A DNA stretch of 64,000 bases, taken from NCBI GenBank assembly GCA_901472455.1, contig LR590464.1:2356001-2420000 (forward strand). The letters run 5' to 3'. The DNA is from Leclercia adecarboxylata. Lineage in GTDB: Bacteria > Pseudomonadota > Gammaproteobacteria > Enterobacterales > Enterobacteriaceae. Within the stretch, counting starts at the first letter, position 1; each line of letters begins with the position of its first letter. A program made the translations under genes and the position numbers. Of this stretch, positions 29,140 to 39,245 are shown piece after piece. Under the pieces are notes generated by a model. That model made no database searches. It was given only the letters and a program-made list of their open reading frames with translations, and was not told where the DNA came from.

Positions 29140-29977
29140 CCCGCCTGCGGATGGGTTTCAAACCCGGCCATCACCGCCGTCAGTTCTGCCAGTGAAAAAC
29201 CGTGTTTCGGATCGTCCACCCCAAGCCCAAACCGTTCCTGCATCAGCTGATATAACGCATCTGCATCAGGCAGGTTGCGCTGCTCAATCACCTGCCCGTT
29301 CTGCCAGTGGGTAAAGTGCAGGTTGGTGAGGGTCAGCTTGCCGCCGTCCGGCAGATGCCGACACATCAACAGGTGATGACGAAAATGGGACTGCGGCCAG
29401 TGCGCTGACCAGAAGTTGCCCATCACGTAATCGTTTTGATACTGGGCGGCGAGATCGAAGTGATACATCGACTGCCAGTGTTCGTGATGGCGGAACTGGA
29501 GCACCCAGTCGAGACCATCGTTAATCAGCCGGTAGAGCCCGTGCGGTGTCGCCTGCTCCTTCTCGGCGATCAACTGAATCGGTGCGGTCAACGTCTGTCC
29601 GCCAAAGCCGACATCGGCAATCCAGCGTTCGCCATTCAGCTCAACCAGCAGCAGACGATGGGTGCGCGGCGGCATTTGGGGAGGGTTCGCCATCACCACC
29701 CGACCCAGCAGGCTGCGGACGTTAAACCCTACCTCACGCAGCACCCGCTCAAAAGACCGTTCTGCTCAAAGCAGTAACCGCCGCGGCGGCCGTTGACCAG
29801 CTTATCCACCAGGGATTGATCGTCGAGCTGGATCTCCCGCGGCAGCACTACGTCAATATTTTCAAACGGGATGGTGCTGTTGTGTTGCAGGTGCAGCGCC
29901 CGCAGGGTCTCTATATCCACAGAAACCGGCTGCTGCCAGCCGGTGCGGGCGAAATACTCGGTTAAAAACGGGGTCAT
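29133..29977 (-). CDS. nhoA: Arylamine N-acetyltransferase
   Basis: Transfers acetyl from acetyl-CoA to arylamines and hydroxyarylamines in the cytoplasm. Catalytic Cys in RRGGYCFEQN, His in MPPRTHRLLLVEL, Asp in WIADVGFGGQ. Start at 29977 (MTPFLTEYFARTGWQQPVS). A frame break near 29750 joins CFEQNG to SFERVLREVGFNVRSL. About 281 residues, as in E. coli NhoA, which also sits beside narV. Confidence 0.92.
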
Positions 29978-30019
29978 GGTTGGCTCCTTTAACAACTCGT
30001 CCTTATCTCTACGCAAAAC

Positions 30020-30135
30020 CATTCAAGTTGCATCAAGACGGCAAGTCTGAGAACACCCGCGCGCTGACGTAAGTAAGCGACCGGGGTGAGCAGACGCAGC
30101 CAACGCAGAGGCAGCGTGAAGGATGAAGTGTTTAT
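30020..30135. repeat. Intergenic repeat-like element (CAAGTTGCAT...CGCAGCCAACGCAGAGGCAGC)
   Basis: The stretch has AACGCAGAGGCAGC and GACCGGGGTGAGC cores and begins TTCAAGTTGCAT, resembling the ~130-170 base imperfect palindromes scattered in Yersinia, Serratia and Klebsiella. No gene fits. Identification is by memory and borders are approximate. Confidence 0.45.
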
Positions 30136-30173
30136 AACCTATTTTTCGCCTGCGACTGTTTCAAAAGTGCTTT

Positions 30174-31828
30174 TTAACCGCGCGTGGTACGTTGCATGAT
30201 CCCCAGCGCCGTCAGCATCAATACCAGCCCGGTAAGCAGCGTCAGGGTGGCCATTGCCATGCCCTGCCCGACGGAACCCTGCTCAAACTGCCACCAGATA
30301 AACACCGACACGGTTTGCGTGCCCGCAGGGGCCAGCAGCAGCGAGGTGACCAGCTCGCGCGAGGCAATGGCAAACACCATCAGCATGGCCGCCAGCATGG
30401 CCGGAGAGACCAGCGGCAGGACGATAAAACGCAACGCCTGCAGCGCCGACGCGCCATGCACCCGGGCGGCAGGCTCCAGATTCCCTCCTAGCTGGCGCAG
30501 CGCGCTACCGACATAGCGTACCGGCCACGGCAGTAGCAGGCAGCAATACGACAGCAGCAGGATCGCCCAGCTGTTGTAAGGAGACACCGGCCAGAAGGGC
30601 TGATTCCACAGCAGGATCAACCCTACCCCCACCACGACGCCGGGCAACGCAGCGGGCATCAGCGACAGGGCATCCACCAGTCCGTGGCCTTTGATCTTCT
30701 GCACCACCACCAACCATGCAGCAAGCAGGCCGAGCAAGCCGGTGATGCAGGCCGCCCCCAGCGCCAGCGACAGGCTGGTGCCCAGCGCCGACAGGGCATC
30801 CCCCTGCTGACTGAACAGCGCCGCATAATGGGAAGCGGTCAGATTGGCGAGAGACACCCCGCCCGACAAGGTGCCCAGCACTCCGGATAAGGCCATCGAG
30901 GCACCCGGCAGGATCACCGCGACAAACCCGGTCAACCCCAGCAGCGCCACTATCGGCAGGGTAAAGCTCCCCGCATCTGCGCCCATGTTCTCTGTCGGTT
31001 TGCCGGTAATACTGGTCACATCCTGATTACCGGTCAGTTTTTTCTGTAGCCACCAGGCGCTGAGTGCAAGGGTCACCAGCACCACGGAGAGCATCGACGC
31101 ACCGGAGAGATCGATCGGCCATTCCGCCAGCTTTTTCTCGATATCGGTAGTCAGCATCAACACCCCGGCGCGGGTGCCAAGTGCGGCGGGCACGCCATAC
31201 TCCTCAATCGCCAGGGTGAAGGCCAGCAGCATCCCGGCCGCCAGCGACGGCGAAAGCATCGGCAGCGTGATATGCCAGAACGCCCGTCCGGGGCTGGCCC
31301 CGTGAACCCGGGCCACCAGCGCCAGACGTTGTCCGCTGGCCAGCAGGCTGCGCGATACCGCGAAATAGACCACCGGGAAGATATTCAGCGCCATCACCAG
31401 CACAATCCCGGTCTGGCTGAACAACACATCATTGAGGTTGAAGCCGGTGAGCTGTTGTAGATAGCCGTTGGTTTGCAGCACCAGCATCCACGACAGCGCG
31501 GCAATATAGGGCGGGGTTAAAAACGGGATCAGAAACAGCAGATCCCACAGCCGGGCAGCGGCAGATTCAACAGCCCGCGCGCCACGCCAAGTGGAAAGCC
31601 AATCAAGGCGCTCACCAGGGCCACACCAACCCCAACCTGTAGCGTGCCGCCCAGCATGGTGGGCAAGTGCGGCTCGGCCAGCAGCGTTGCGACGCCGCTC
31701 AAGGCACCCGAGAACACCCCGGCGCTGAACTGCGGAAACACCGCCTGTAGCAAGATAAACGCCAGCGGAAACGCCACCAGGATCACCAGTAGCGCCAGCG
31801 TCATCACCGACAAGAATTTAGGATTCAC
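30174..31828 (-). CDS. Two-in-one ABC permease, FbpB/AfuB type
   Basis: About 551 residues; two homologous permease halves in one chain, each with a coupling loop (ARVHGASPGRAFWHITLPML in the first half; ARVHGASALQALRFIVLPLV in the second). This is the layout of Fe(III) and 2-aminoethylphosphonate importer permeases. One frame break near 31530 rejoins PGCG-LLFLIPFLTPPYIAAL. Followed downstream by nothing on the strand until nhoA; upstream are the binding protein and ATPase of the same operon. Confidence 0.85.
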
Positions 31829-31866
31829 AAAGCAGTCCTGAAGACGGGGTTGCCCCCGTCACGTGA

Positions 31867-32835
31867 TTATAAGGTGAAGAGCGTATTGAAACGCTTGAGG
31901 ATATCGCTGCGTTCGCTGGTGCCGTCGCTGTTGGTCGGCAGGATTTTCAGGTCGTTGAGCAGCGGACGTTTAGCCTGTACGTCGCCGCGGGCTGGCATCA
32001 GCCAGGCATCGGCCACCATCGCCTGGCCTTCTGGCGACAGGACGTAATCGACGAAGGCTTTCGCATCATCCGCATGCTGGGTAGATTTGAGGATCATCAT
32101 CGGACGCGGGGCCATCACCGTGCCGCTGGCCGGGAAAATCACCTTCAGGGATTCACCCTGGCTGATGTTGCCATAGGAGACATAATCTACCGCGCCGAAC
32201 ACCGCCGCTTTCGCCCCCTGCATGACCGGCGTCACAGCCTGGGCATTCGGGCCGCTCACCACCATGCCGTTCTTCTTGAGATCCTCAAACAGGGTCCAGG
32301 CCTTATCGCCCATGCCATTTTGCAGACCGATCAGCAGATCGAGCGAAGCACCGGACAGCGCCGGATCCGGGGTGGTGACTTTGTCTTTAAATGCGTCAGT
32401 GGTCAGATCGCGCCACTCTTTCGGCTCCGGGGTGCCGCTTTTGGTGTTCCAGACGATGCCTAACGCTGAGACGCCCTGCGCCACGAAGTCGTCTGATTTC
32501 AGGTCTGCGGGCACGTTCGCCGCATTGGCGCTCTGGTAAGGCAGCAGCCAGCCGCGGTTATGCAGATCTTCCGCGGTATCCCAGGAGGCGGAAATCAAAA
32601 TATCGGCCTGCGGATTAGCCTGTTCCGCTTCGAGACGGGCCATCACTTTGCCAGTGGTCGCCTGGAAGATATCCACCTTGACGCCGGTTTTCTTTTCAAA
32701 GCCGCTGGCAAGGCTTTTGGCGAGCGACCCCGGGCCTGCAGTGTAGACGGTCAGCGCGTGTGCGCTGGACATCATAACGGACGATAACGCCATGGCTAAC
32801 AGCACTCCTTTTTTTACGGACATTGCAGCTTTCAT
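31867..32835 (-). CDS. ABC-transporter periplasmic binding protein, Fe(III)/phosphonate type
   Basis: 322 residues, intact. Start at 32835 (MKAAMSVKKGVLLAMALSSV) with a Sec signal cleaved near SAHA-LTVYTAG. Type II fold of the FbpA/PhnS class: YTAGPGSLAKSLASGFEKKTG, ADILISASWDTAEDL, VFGAVDYVSYGNI. I do not see the adjacent tyrosine pair used by FbpA to bind iron, so the ligand (iron, phosphonate, phosphate ester) is open. Located between the ATPase and permease genes. Confidence 0.85.
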   Translation of the reverse strand: MKAAMSVKKGVLLAMALSSVMMSSAHALTVYTAGPGSLAKSLASGFEKKTGVKVDIFQATTGKVMARLEAEQANPQADILISASWDTAEDLHNRGWLLPYQSANAANVPADLKSDDFVAQGVSALGIVWNTKSGTPEPKEWRDLTTDAFKDKVTTPDPALSGASLDLLIGLQNGMGDKAWTLFEDLKKNGMVVSGPNAQAVTPVMQGAKAAVFGAVDYVSYGNISQGESLKVIFPASGTVMAPRPMMILKSTQHADDAKAFVDYVLSPEGQAMVADAWLMPARGDVQAKRPLLNDLKILPTNSDGTSERSDILKRFNTLFTL

Positions 32836-32858
32836 GCGAACTCCCCCTGAGGATGTAA

Positions 32859-33527
32859 TCAAACGATCGGCAGCGACGCTGCCAGCAGACAAATGCACGA
32901 TGCGATCGGCCAGGATTTCAGCCTCCCGGCGGTCGTGGGTAACATAGACGGCGGGTGGTACCGAGCTGGCGCAGCAGCGTGGCCATCTCGTGACACAAGG
33001 TTCCACGCAGTTCGCTGTCGAGGTTGGAGAGCGGCTCGTCAAACAGCAGTACCCGCGGTTCGGCGACAATCGCCCGGGCCAGCGCCACGCGCTGTTGCTG
33101 CCCGCCGGACAATCCCGCGGGTTTGCGGTCGGCGAACTCGCTTAAGCCCACGCGCGCCAGTGCCTTCGCGACCCGACGGTCGCACTCCTGACGCGGGATA
33201 TGGCGCATCTTCAGCGGGAACATCACATTCTGTGCCACGGTCATGTGCGGCCAGAGGGCGTAATCCTGGAACACCATGCCGATGTCCCGGGCTTCCGGCG
33301 GTAGCGCCCAACCGGTTTTCGCCACCAGGCGGTCGCCGAAATGGATCGCCCCCTCCGCAGGCTGGGTTAACCCTGCCAGCAGACGCAAAAGCGTACTTTT
33401 GCCGCAGCCCGACGGCCCCAGCAGCGCAACCACGCTACCCGGCTCGATATGCAGATCGATTTGATTCAAAACGGTATTCGCGCCAAAAAGCGTACGAGAC
33501 GCCGTTGAGCGTTATGGAAGTGAGCAT
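32859..33527 (-). CDS. ABC-transporter ATPase, FbpC/PotA type
   Basis: Start at 33527 gives MLTSITLNGVSYAF-GANTVL after removing one T from a T5 run. Walker A GPSGCGKSTLL, Q-loop MVFQDYALWPHMTV, signature LSGGQQQRVALARAI, Walker B VLLFDEPLSNLDSEL. Only ~220 residues, lacking the usual C-terminal regulatory domain. A frame break near 32960 joins LRQLGT to AVYVTHDRREAEIL. In the given sequence the frame then runs without a stop into the binding-protein gene; a TGA in the neighbouring frame at 32859-32861 is the likely true end. Confidence 0.8.
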
Positions 33528-33663
33528 ATTGTTATCCTCTTTGGGATTTGATGCTCGCCACTGTAGGCAGCTTATGTGACGAATACATGACGTAAATGTT
33601 GCGTATTGATTTCCGATGGCTTTCAGACGTTTAATGCTCTGACCCGTTCTGTGAGGAATTTCT

Positions 33664-34239
33664 ATGAGCCATTTCCGCCCCGTTGAGTTAATGCACGCCA
33701 GCCGTCTGTTGAATCACGGCCCCACAGTGTTGATCACCAGCCGCGACGACACCCTTGACCGGCGCAATGTGATGGCCGCGGCCTGGTCAATGCCGGTGGA
33801 GTTCGAACCGCCGCGCATCGCCATCGTGGTGGATAAAAGCACCTGGTCGCGGGAGCTGATTGAGCGCAGCGGCATGTTCGGGATCGTCATTCCCGGCGTG
33901 GCGGCTGCCAACTGGACCTGGGCAGTCGGCAGCGTCAGCGGCCGGGATGAGGATAAATTCAACTGCTACGGTATTCCGGTCATCAATGGCCCGGTGCTGG
34001 GCCTGCCGGTTGTGGAAGAGAAGTGTCTGGCGTGGATGGAGTGCCGTCTGCTGCCCGCAACCCCGGCAGCAGAAAAGTATGACACCCTGTTTGGTGAAGT
34101 GGTCTCTGCCGCGGCGGATGAACGGGCGTTTGTCGCCGGGCGCTGGCAGTTTGACGACGATAAGCTTAATACCCTGCACCACCTGGGCGCGGGCACCTTT
34201 GTGACCAGCGGCAGGCAGGTAAAAGCGCCGGGTCAGTAG
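33664..34239 (+). CDS. yddH: Flavin reductase-like domain protein YddH
   Basis: 191 residues, intact. Nearly colinear with E. coli YddH: HASRLLNHGPTVLITS, AAAWSMPVEFEPPRIAIVVD, GIVIPGVAAANWTWAVGSVSG, DKFNCYGIPV. FMN-binding split-barrel of the flavin reductase/DIM6 type; physiological substrate unknown. Good ribosome site (GTGAGGAATTTCT). In E. coli it is beside nhoA; here the ABC operon lies between. Confidence 0.9.
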   Translation: MSHFRPVELMHASRLLNHGPTVLITSRDDTLDRRNVMAAAWSMPVEFEPPRIAIVVDKSTWSRELIERSGMFGIVIPGVAAANWTWAVGSVSGRDEDKFNCYGIPVINGPVLGLPVVEEKCLAWMECRLLPATPAAEKYDTLFGEVVSAAADERAFVAGRWQFDDDKLNTLHHLGAGTFVTSGRQVKAPGQ

Positions 34240-34851
34240 GTTTTATAGGGGATCCGCATCCGGTCCAGCAGGTTGGTAAAATCCTGCACCGCGATAAAGA
34301 CCACGGCCCCTTTGCCCGGGATAACGTTGGTAATGATCCCCACCGTCTCCCCGGTCAGGCTGTCCACTACCGGCCCGCCGGACATGCCGGATACCGCCCC
34401 CGCCCCGGTGATGACACCGTAGTAGCAGCCGTCACGCTTTACGAAACCGTCAATCTTGCCCATGCTGGATTTTGGCAGGCTGTTGATAGCGCTGTAGCCG
34501 AACAGGGTCACGTTGCGTCCGGGCTCTGGCATAGGCCAATTGATGCACGATCTTGCCCCGGTTGTTATCGCCAATCACCGCCACATCACAGAGGGGATGT
34601 TGCGCCTTAATGGGCTTCAGCAACGGCACCGCGACGTGGGCGGCCGTAAGCGACAGGGTACTGGAGACCGGAAAGGTGGTGCCCTGCATCCCCGCCGCAA
34701 GCCAGTTCAACGGCGCAGGCAGGCCAATAAACACCAAATCTGCCTGCCTGGTGGCGGTAAAGTCGGTGCGGCTGGTGCCGGACATCACCACGCACCCAAG
34801 CAGAGTCAGGGAGGCCATGAGCGCGGCGAGAGCAAGATGCGGACGCTTCAT
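34233..34851 (-). CDS. Trypsin-like serine protease lipoprotein
   Basis: Lipoprotein signal MKRPHLALAALMASLTLLGC. Catalytic triad visible: His in LSLTAAHVAVP, Asp in CDVAVIGDNN, Ser in GAVSGMSGGPVVDS. One frame break near 34520 joins the halves (ARARTQR to NVTLFGYSAINSLP). About 205 residues with no PDZ domain, so smaller than DegP/DegQ. Probably anchored in the envelope. It starts 16 bases after the second EF-G gene on the same strand, so the two may be co-transcribed; a functional link is not evident. Confidence 0.82.
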
Positions 34852-34866
34852 GGTTCACTCCAGAGG

Positions 34867-36970
34867 CTACTTTTTCGACCGCCCGGCGATGATATCATCC
34901 GCCACGATACGGGGCGCTTCGGCGTAATGGTGGAACTCCATGCTGTACGTCGCCCGCCCCTGGGACATGGATCGCAGCGTGGTGGCGTAACCGAACATCT
35001 CCGCCAGCGGCACGTCGGCGCGGATAATCTGACTGCCGAACCGCTCCTCCATCCCCTGCACCAGGCCGCGGCGGGAGGAGAGATCCCCCATAATGTTACC
35101 GGCATACTCTTCCGGGGTTTCGACCTCGACGTGCATCATCGGTTCGAGGATCACCGGGTCGGCTTTGCGCGCCGCATCCTTAAAGCCGAAGATGGCCGCC
35201 ATGCGAAAGGCCATCTCTGAGGAGTCAACGTCGTGGTAGGAGCCAAAGGTCAGGGTTGCTTTGACATCCACCACCGGGTAGCCCGCCAGCACGCCGCTGT
35301 TCATCGCCTCCCGCAGCCCCTTCTCCACCGACGGAATATACTCCCGCGGCACCACCCCGCCTTTTGGTGGCATCGACAAAGGTAAAACCGCTGCCTGGTT
35401 CCTGCGGCTCGAGACTCAGCACCACATGGCCATACTGCCCTTTGCCACCGGACTGGCGAACGAACTTGCCCTCGATATCGCTCACCCCTTTGCGGATGGT
35501 TTCCCGGTAGGTCACCTGTGGACGGCCAATATTGGCCTCGACGCCGAACTCACGCCGCATACGGTCAACGATAATCTCCAGATGCAGCTCGCCCATCCCG
35601 GAGATGATGGTCTGGCCGGACTCTTCGTCGGTATGCAGGTGGAAGGAGGGATCTTCTGCCGCCAGACGGTGCAGCGCGATGCCCATTTTCTCCTGGTCGG
35701 CTTTGGTTTTGGGTTCGATGGAGAGCGAGATCACCGGATCCGGGAACTCCATCCGCTCGAGGGTGATCACCGCGCCGGGGTCTGTCAGGGTATCCCCGGT
35801 GGTGACATCTTTTAGCCCCACGCAGGCGGCGATATCCCCGGTGCGTAACTCCTCGACGTCATGACGGTCGTTGGCATGCATCAGCACGATGCGCCCGATG
35901 CGCTCTTTCTTACCCTTAACCGGGTTGAACACCGCGTCGCCTTTTTTTAACACCCCGGAGTAGACGCGGATAAAAGTCAGCTGGCCGACGTAGGGATCGG
36001 ACATCAGCTTGAACGCCAGCGCGGAGAAGGGTTCGTCATCGTTGGGATGACGCTCGGCGTGCTGCCCTTTCTCATCCACCCCGTCGATGGCGGGCACGTC
36101 GAGAGGTGACGGCATCAGCTCGATCACCGCATCCAGCATTCGCTGCACCCCTTTGTTTTTAAAGGCGCTGCCACACAGCATTGGCTGGATCTCCCCGGCA
36201 ACCGTGCGCTGACGCAAGCCACGGATGATTTCCGCGTCGTCCAGGGCGTTGGTTTCAAGGTATTTATCCATCAGATCGTCGCTGGCTTCCGCTGCCGCCG
36301 AAACCATTTTTTCCCGCCACGTCTGCGCAGTAGCCAGCAGGTCATCCGGCACCGGGGCATAGTTAAAAGGTCATCCCCTGGGTAGCATCATCCCAGATAA
36401 TGGCCCGCATCTTGATCAGATCGACCACGCCCGTGAAATGATCTTCGGCCCCAATGGGGATCACAATCGGCACCGGGTGGGCTTTCAGCCGGTCTATCAT
36501 CATCTGCACCACGTGGAAAAAATCGGCCCCCGGACGGTCCATCTTATTGACGAAGGCGATACGCGGCACACGGTACTTGTTGGCCTGCCGCCAGACGGTT
36601 TCCGACTGCGGCTGCACGCCGCCCACCGAGTCGTAGACCATCACTGCCCCGTCCAGCACCCGCATGGATCGCTCCACTTCGATGGTGAAATCGACGTGCC
36701 CGGGGTGTCGATAATATTGATATGGTGCGGCTCATAACCGCGATCCATCCCGGACCAGAAACAGCTTACCGCCGCAGAGGTGATAGTAATGCCCCGCTCC
36801 TGCTCCTGCGCCATCCAGTCGGTGATCGCCGCGCCATCGTGGACCTCCCCCAGCTTGTGGCTCACCCCGGTGTAAAACAGGATGCGCTCGGTGGTGGTGG
36901 TTTTACCGGCATCAATATGTGCCGAGATGCCGATGTTGCGATAACGCTCAAGAGGAATAGACCGGATCAT
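34867..36970 (-). CDS. Second elongation factor G (EF-G paralogue)
   Basis: About 700 codons, full EF-G length. Start [20 protein letters not shown] at 36970. GTPase motifs: [12 protein letters not shown] (G1), GITITSA (G2), IIDTPG (G3), [12 protein letters not shown] (G4), CGSAFKNKG (G5). Domains II-V follow: [42 protein letters not shown] and [20 protein letters not shown]. Frame breaks near 36700, 36365 and 35370 are single-base. It lacks the str operon context (no rpsL, rpsG or tufA nearby), so it is an extra copy. A housekeeping, stress or specialised translocation or recycling role is possible. Confidence 0.9.
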
Positions 36971-37093
36971 GATGCATCCTTATGTAATGGACACGACAAT
37001 CACGCGCTGGGGTAGCGCGTGCAGGTATGTAGATCAGTGTAGTGCCCTGACAACAGGGGGACGGGTGATTCTGCGGTCGAAGAGTAGAGAGAA

Positions 37094-37972
37094 TCAGACC
37101 ACCGGAGACCAGCCGTCATAGTGGAGCGTAAACTGTTGTGCCGCCGCCTGTTTCACCGTGGCAGTGATGGGCGCATTGAAATGCATGCCCGAAACGATGA
37201 GTTTATCTGTCGCCATGCGCTCCAGAAGACGTTTGCGGGTGGCTGCCGCTGCCGCCGGATCGCTGTCAAAGGCGATGGTCACGTCCGGGTGTTCAACCTG
37301 AATATGTGGGAAATGGACAATATCGCCCCAGATGAGAAGGGAATCTTTCTCGTCCCCTATAACGTAGCCGCTGTGCCCGGGCGTATGCCCCGGCAGTGCC
37401 ACCGCCTGTATTCCCGGCAGGATATCATCATGTTTGAACGGAACCAGTTTCTGTTCGTAGGCTGCAAAAGCGTTTTGCGCCAGCGCGAAAGCGGGCTTGA
37501 AACCCTCCGGGGCAGAAGCCTGTAGCGTTTTATTGCGCCAGAAAGCCAGCTCATCCTGATGAACAAAGAGCCGCTCCACATTGCGGAAGTGAGGCGTCTG
37601 TAACGGGCCAGCCAGACCGCCAATATGGTCAGGATGCGCATGGGTGAGCAGGATCGTATCAATTTGCAGCGGATCAATTCCTGCTGCTGCCAGCGCTACG
37701 GGCAGTCGTCCGCCCCAGCCCTTGAAGTTACCCGCCCCACTGTCGACCAGGATCGTCTGCTTACCGTTCTGAATTACGTAGACGTTGATATTCATTCGCG
37801 GCAGCGCCGATACTCCCCGCTGCTGCAGGACCGCTTCCGCTTGTGAACCGGTGATACCGGATAACAGTTCAAATGAAGCATCCAGATAGCCATCGCTCAC
37901 CAGGGTGACCAGGGTATCACCCACTTGTTTGCGATTGACTGCGGGTGCCTGGTAATTGTGAAATATCGACAT
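37094..37972 (-). CDS. Metallo-beta-lactamase-fold hydrolase
   Basis: 292 residues, intact, no signal peptide, so cytoplasmic. Zn-binding THAHPDHIGGLAG, later histidine in LPGHTPGHSGYVI, aspartate in WGDIVHFPHIQ, final histidine in VSGMHFNAP. Resembles the AttM/quorum-quenching-lactonase and glyoxalase II-like part of the fold; the substrate cannot be told. Divergent from a LysR gene, which probably controls it. Confidence 0.88.
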   Translation of the reverse strand: MSIFHNYQAPAVNRKQVGDTLVTLVSDGYLDASFELLSGITGSQAEAVLQQRGVSALPRMNINVYVIQNGKQTILVDSGAGNFKGWGGRLPVALAAAGIDPLQIDTILLTHAHPDHIGGLAGPLQTPHFRNVERLFVHQDELAFWRNKTLQASAPEGFKPAFALAQNAFAAYEQKLVPFKHDDILPGIQAVALPGHTPGHSGYVIGDEKDSLLIWGDIVHFPHIQVEHPDVTIAFDSDPAAAAATRKRLLERMATDKLIVSGMHFNAPITATVKQAAAQQFTLHYDGWSPVV

Positions 37973-38092
37973 GTCATGACCTCATTGCGTTGGATGACAT
38001 CAGGATAAGTATTTGCTGGTACAGTAAAAAGTGGCTTTTTCGTATTACACTGTTATCCATTAAGAAACAATCCCACCAAAAGGCTGAAGACG

Positions 38093-39030
38093 ATGAGCGC
38101 CAGGATGTTTGAACGGATGAACATATTTGTGGAGGTTGCCGAACAGGGCAGCTTTACCCGGGCGGCAGACAGACTACAGCTTCATCGCCCTGCCGTCACC
38201 AAAGCCCTGCAACAGTTGGAAGACGAACTGGGGACAAAACTCCTTCCACCGGACCACCCGCAAAATTAGCCTCACCTCTGAAGGGGAGCTTTTTTTTCAG
38301 CGAGCTAAAGTTTTACTGCATGAAGTAGACGACGTGCTGGCTTTCTTCTCGCCCACGCGTCCCCCCGTGGTCGGCTGCGAGTCGATACGCCGCTGTCGCT
38401 GGCCCATGCGGTGCTGATCCCCGCGCTCTCCGGGTTTCAGGAAAAATACCCGGATATCGAACTGGAACTGACCTCCTCAGATCACCGCGTCGATATGGTG
38501 GCAGAAGGGATCGACTGCGTGATCCGCCTTGGGGGAGTTACAGGACTCGACGCTCATCTCCCGGCGTCTGGGTGATGCGCGACTGGTCACCTGCGCGGCG
38601 CCCGCTTACCTGGAAAAACACGGCACGCCTACAACCCCTGACGATCTGGCGGGACATAAAGCCGTAATGTTCTTTTCCGGTCAGAGCCGTGCGGTGATGG
38701 ACTGGCGCTTTATGCAGGACGGCACGCCGGTGATTGTGCGCCCCGCACGAACCATGCTGGTGGATAATTCGGATATCTTGCTCTCGTGCGGGCTTGCCGG
38801 CCTGGGAATGTTGCAGGGCATCCGTGCGATTCTGGCTCCGCATCTGGAGTCTGGCAGGCTGGTTGAGGTCCTTACCAGCTACACCACCGTCACTAAACCT
38901 ATCTCAGTGCTTTATCCCGATCGCCGCTACCTTGCCCCCAAAGTGAGAGTCTTTATCGACTGGTTAAGCGCACTTTTTTGCCGACAAAAGCGCCCAACTG
39001 CATGGATTGTTACCCCCAGGGAAACAGTGA
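38093..39030 (+). CDS. LysR-family regulator divergent from the MBL hydrolase
   Basis: About 311 residues after correction. HTH: FERMNIFVEVAEQGSFTRAA then RLQLHRPAVTKALQQLEDEL. Effector domain: SLAHAVLIPALSGFQEKYPD, VAEGIDCVIRLG. Frame breaks near 38245 (CTTCC), 38370, 38535 and 38980 (T6 run). Correcting the last gives ...FADKSAQLHGLLPPGKQ and a stop at 39028-39030; uncorrected it runs to 39074. CrgA/AaeR-like subgroup. Confidence 0.83.
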
Positions 39031-39183
39031 AGTTCCGCGTGAGCGGTTTTTCCCACGAATGCTGCCCGGTATAGTTTGACCTTCAATTTGTCCGTTACGT
39101 CATTCGAGGTGAGAAATGTCAAAAATAGTCATGTTCAACCAGATGGGTAGCGGCTTCGCCTTGCCCGGCCTGCAGCAAGGTCT

Positions 39184-39243
39184 GCCCCTCTCCCTCGAGA
39201 GAGATTAAGGGGATAGATCGCAGCCCGCCGGGTTAAAACCGGC
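39184..39243. repeat. Intergenic palindromes between LysR and TetR genes
   Basis: CCCCTCTCCCTC-GAGAGAGATTAAGGGG (39185-39212) is a third, imperfect copy of the CCTCTCCC-type repeat. GCCGGGTT-AAAA-CCGGC (39227-39243) follows directly before the TetR stop and may end that leftward gene. The rest of 39031-39245 holds nothing I can support. Confidence 0.5.
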
Positions 39244-39245
39244 TC

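Noticed and set aside
31867..33069. In-frame fusion of the ABC ATPase C-terminus with the binding protein
   Set aside because: The joined frame depends on a frame break inside the ATPase; the binding protein has its own signal peptide and start at 32835, and a fusion would put it on the wrong side of the membrane. A lost base before the ATPase stop is simpler.
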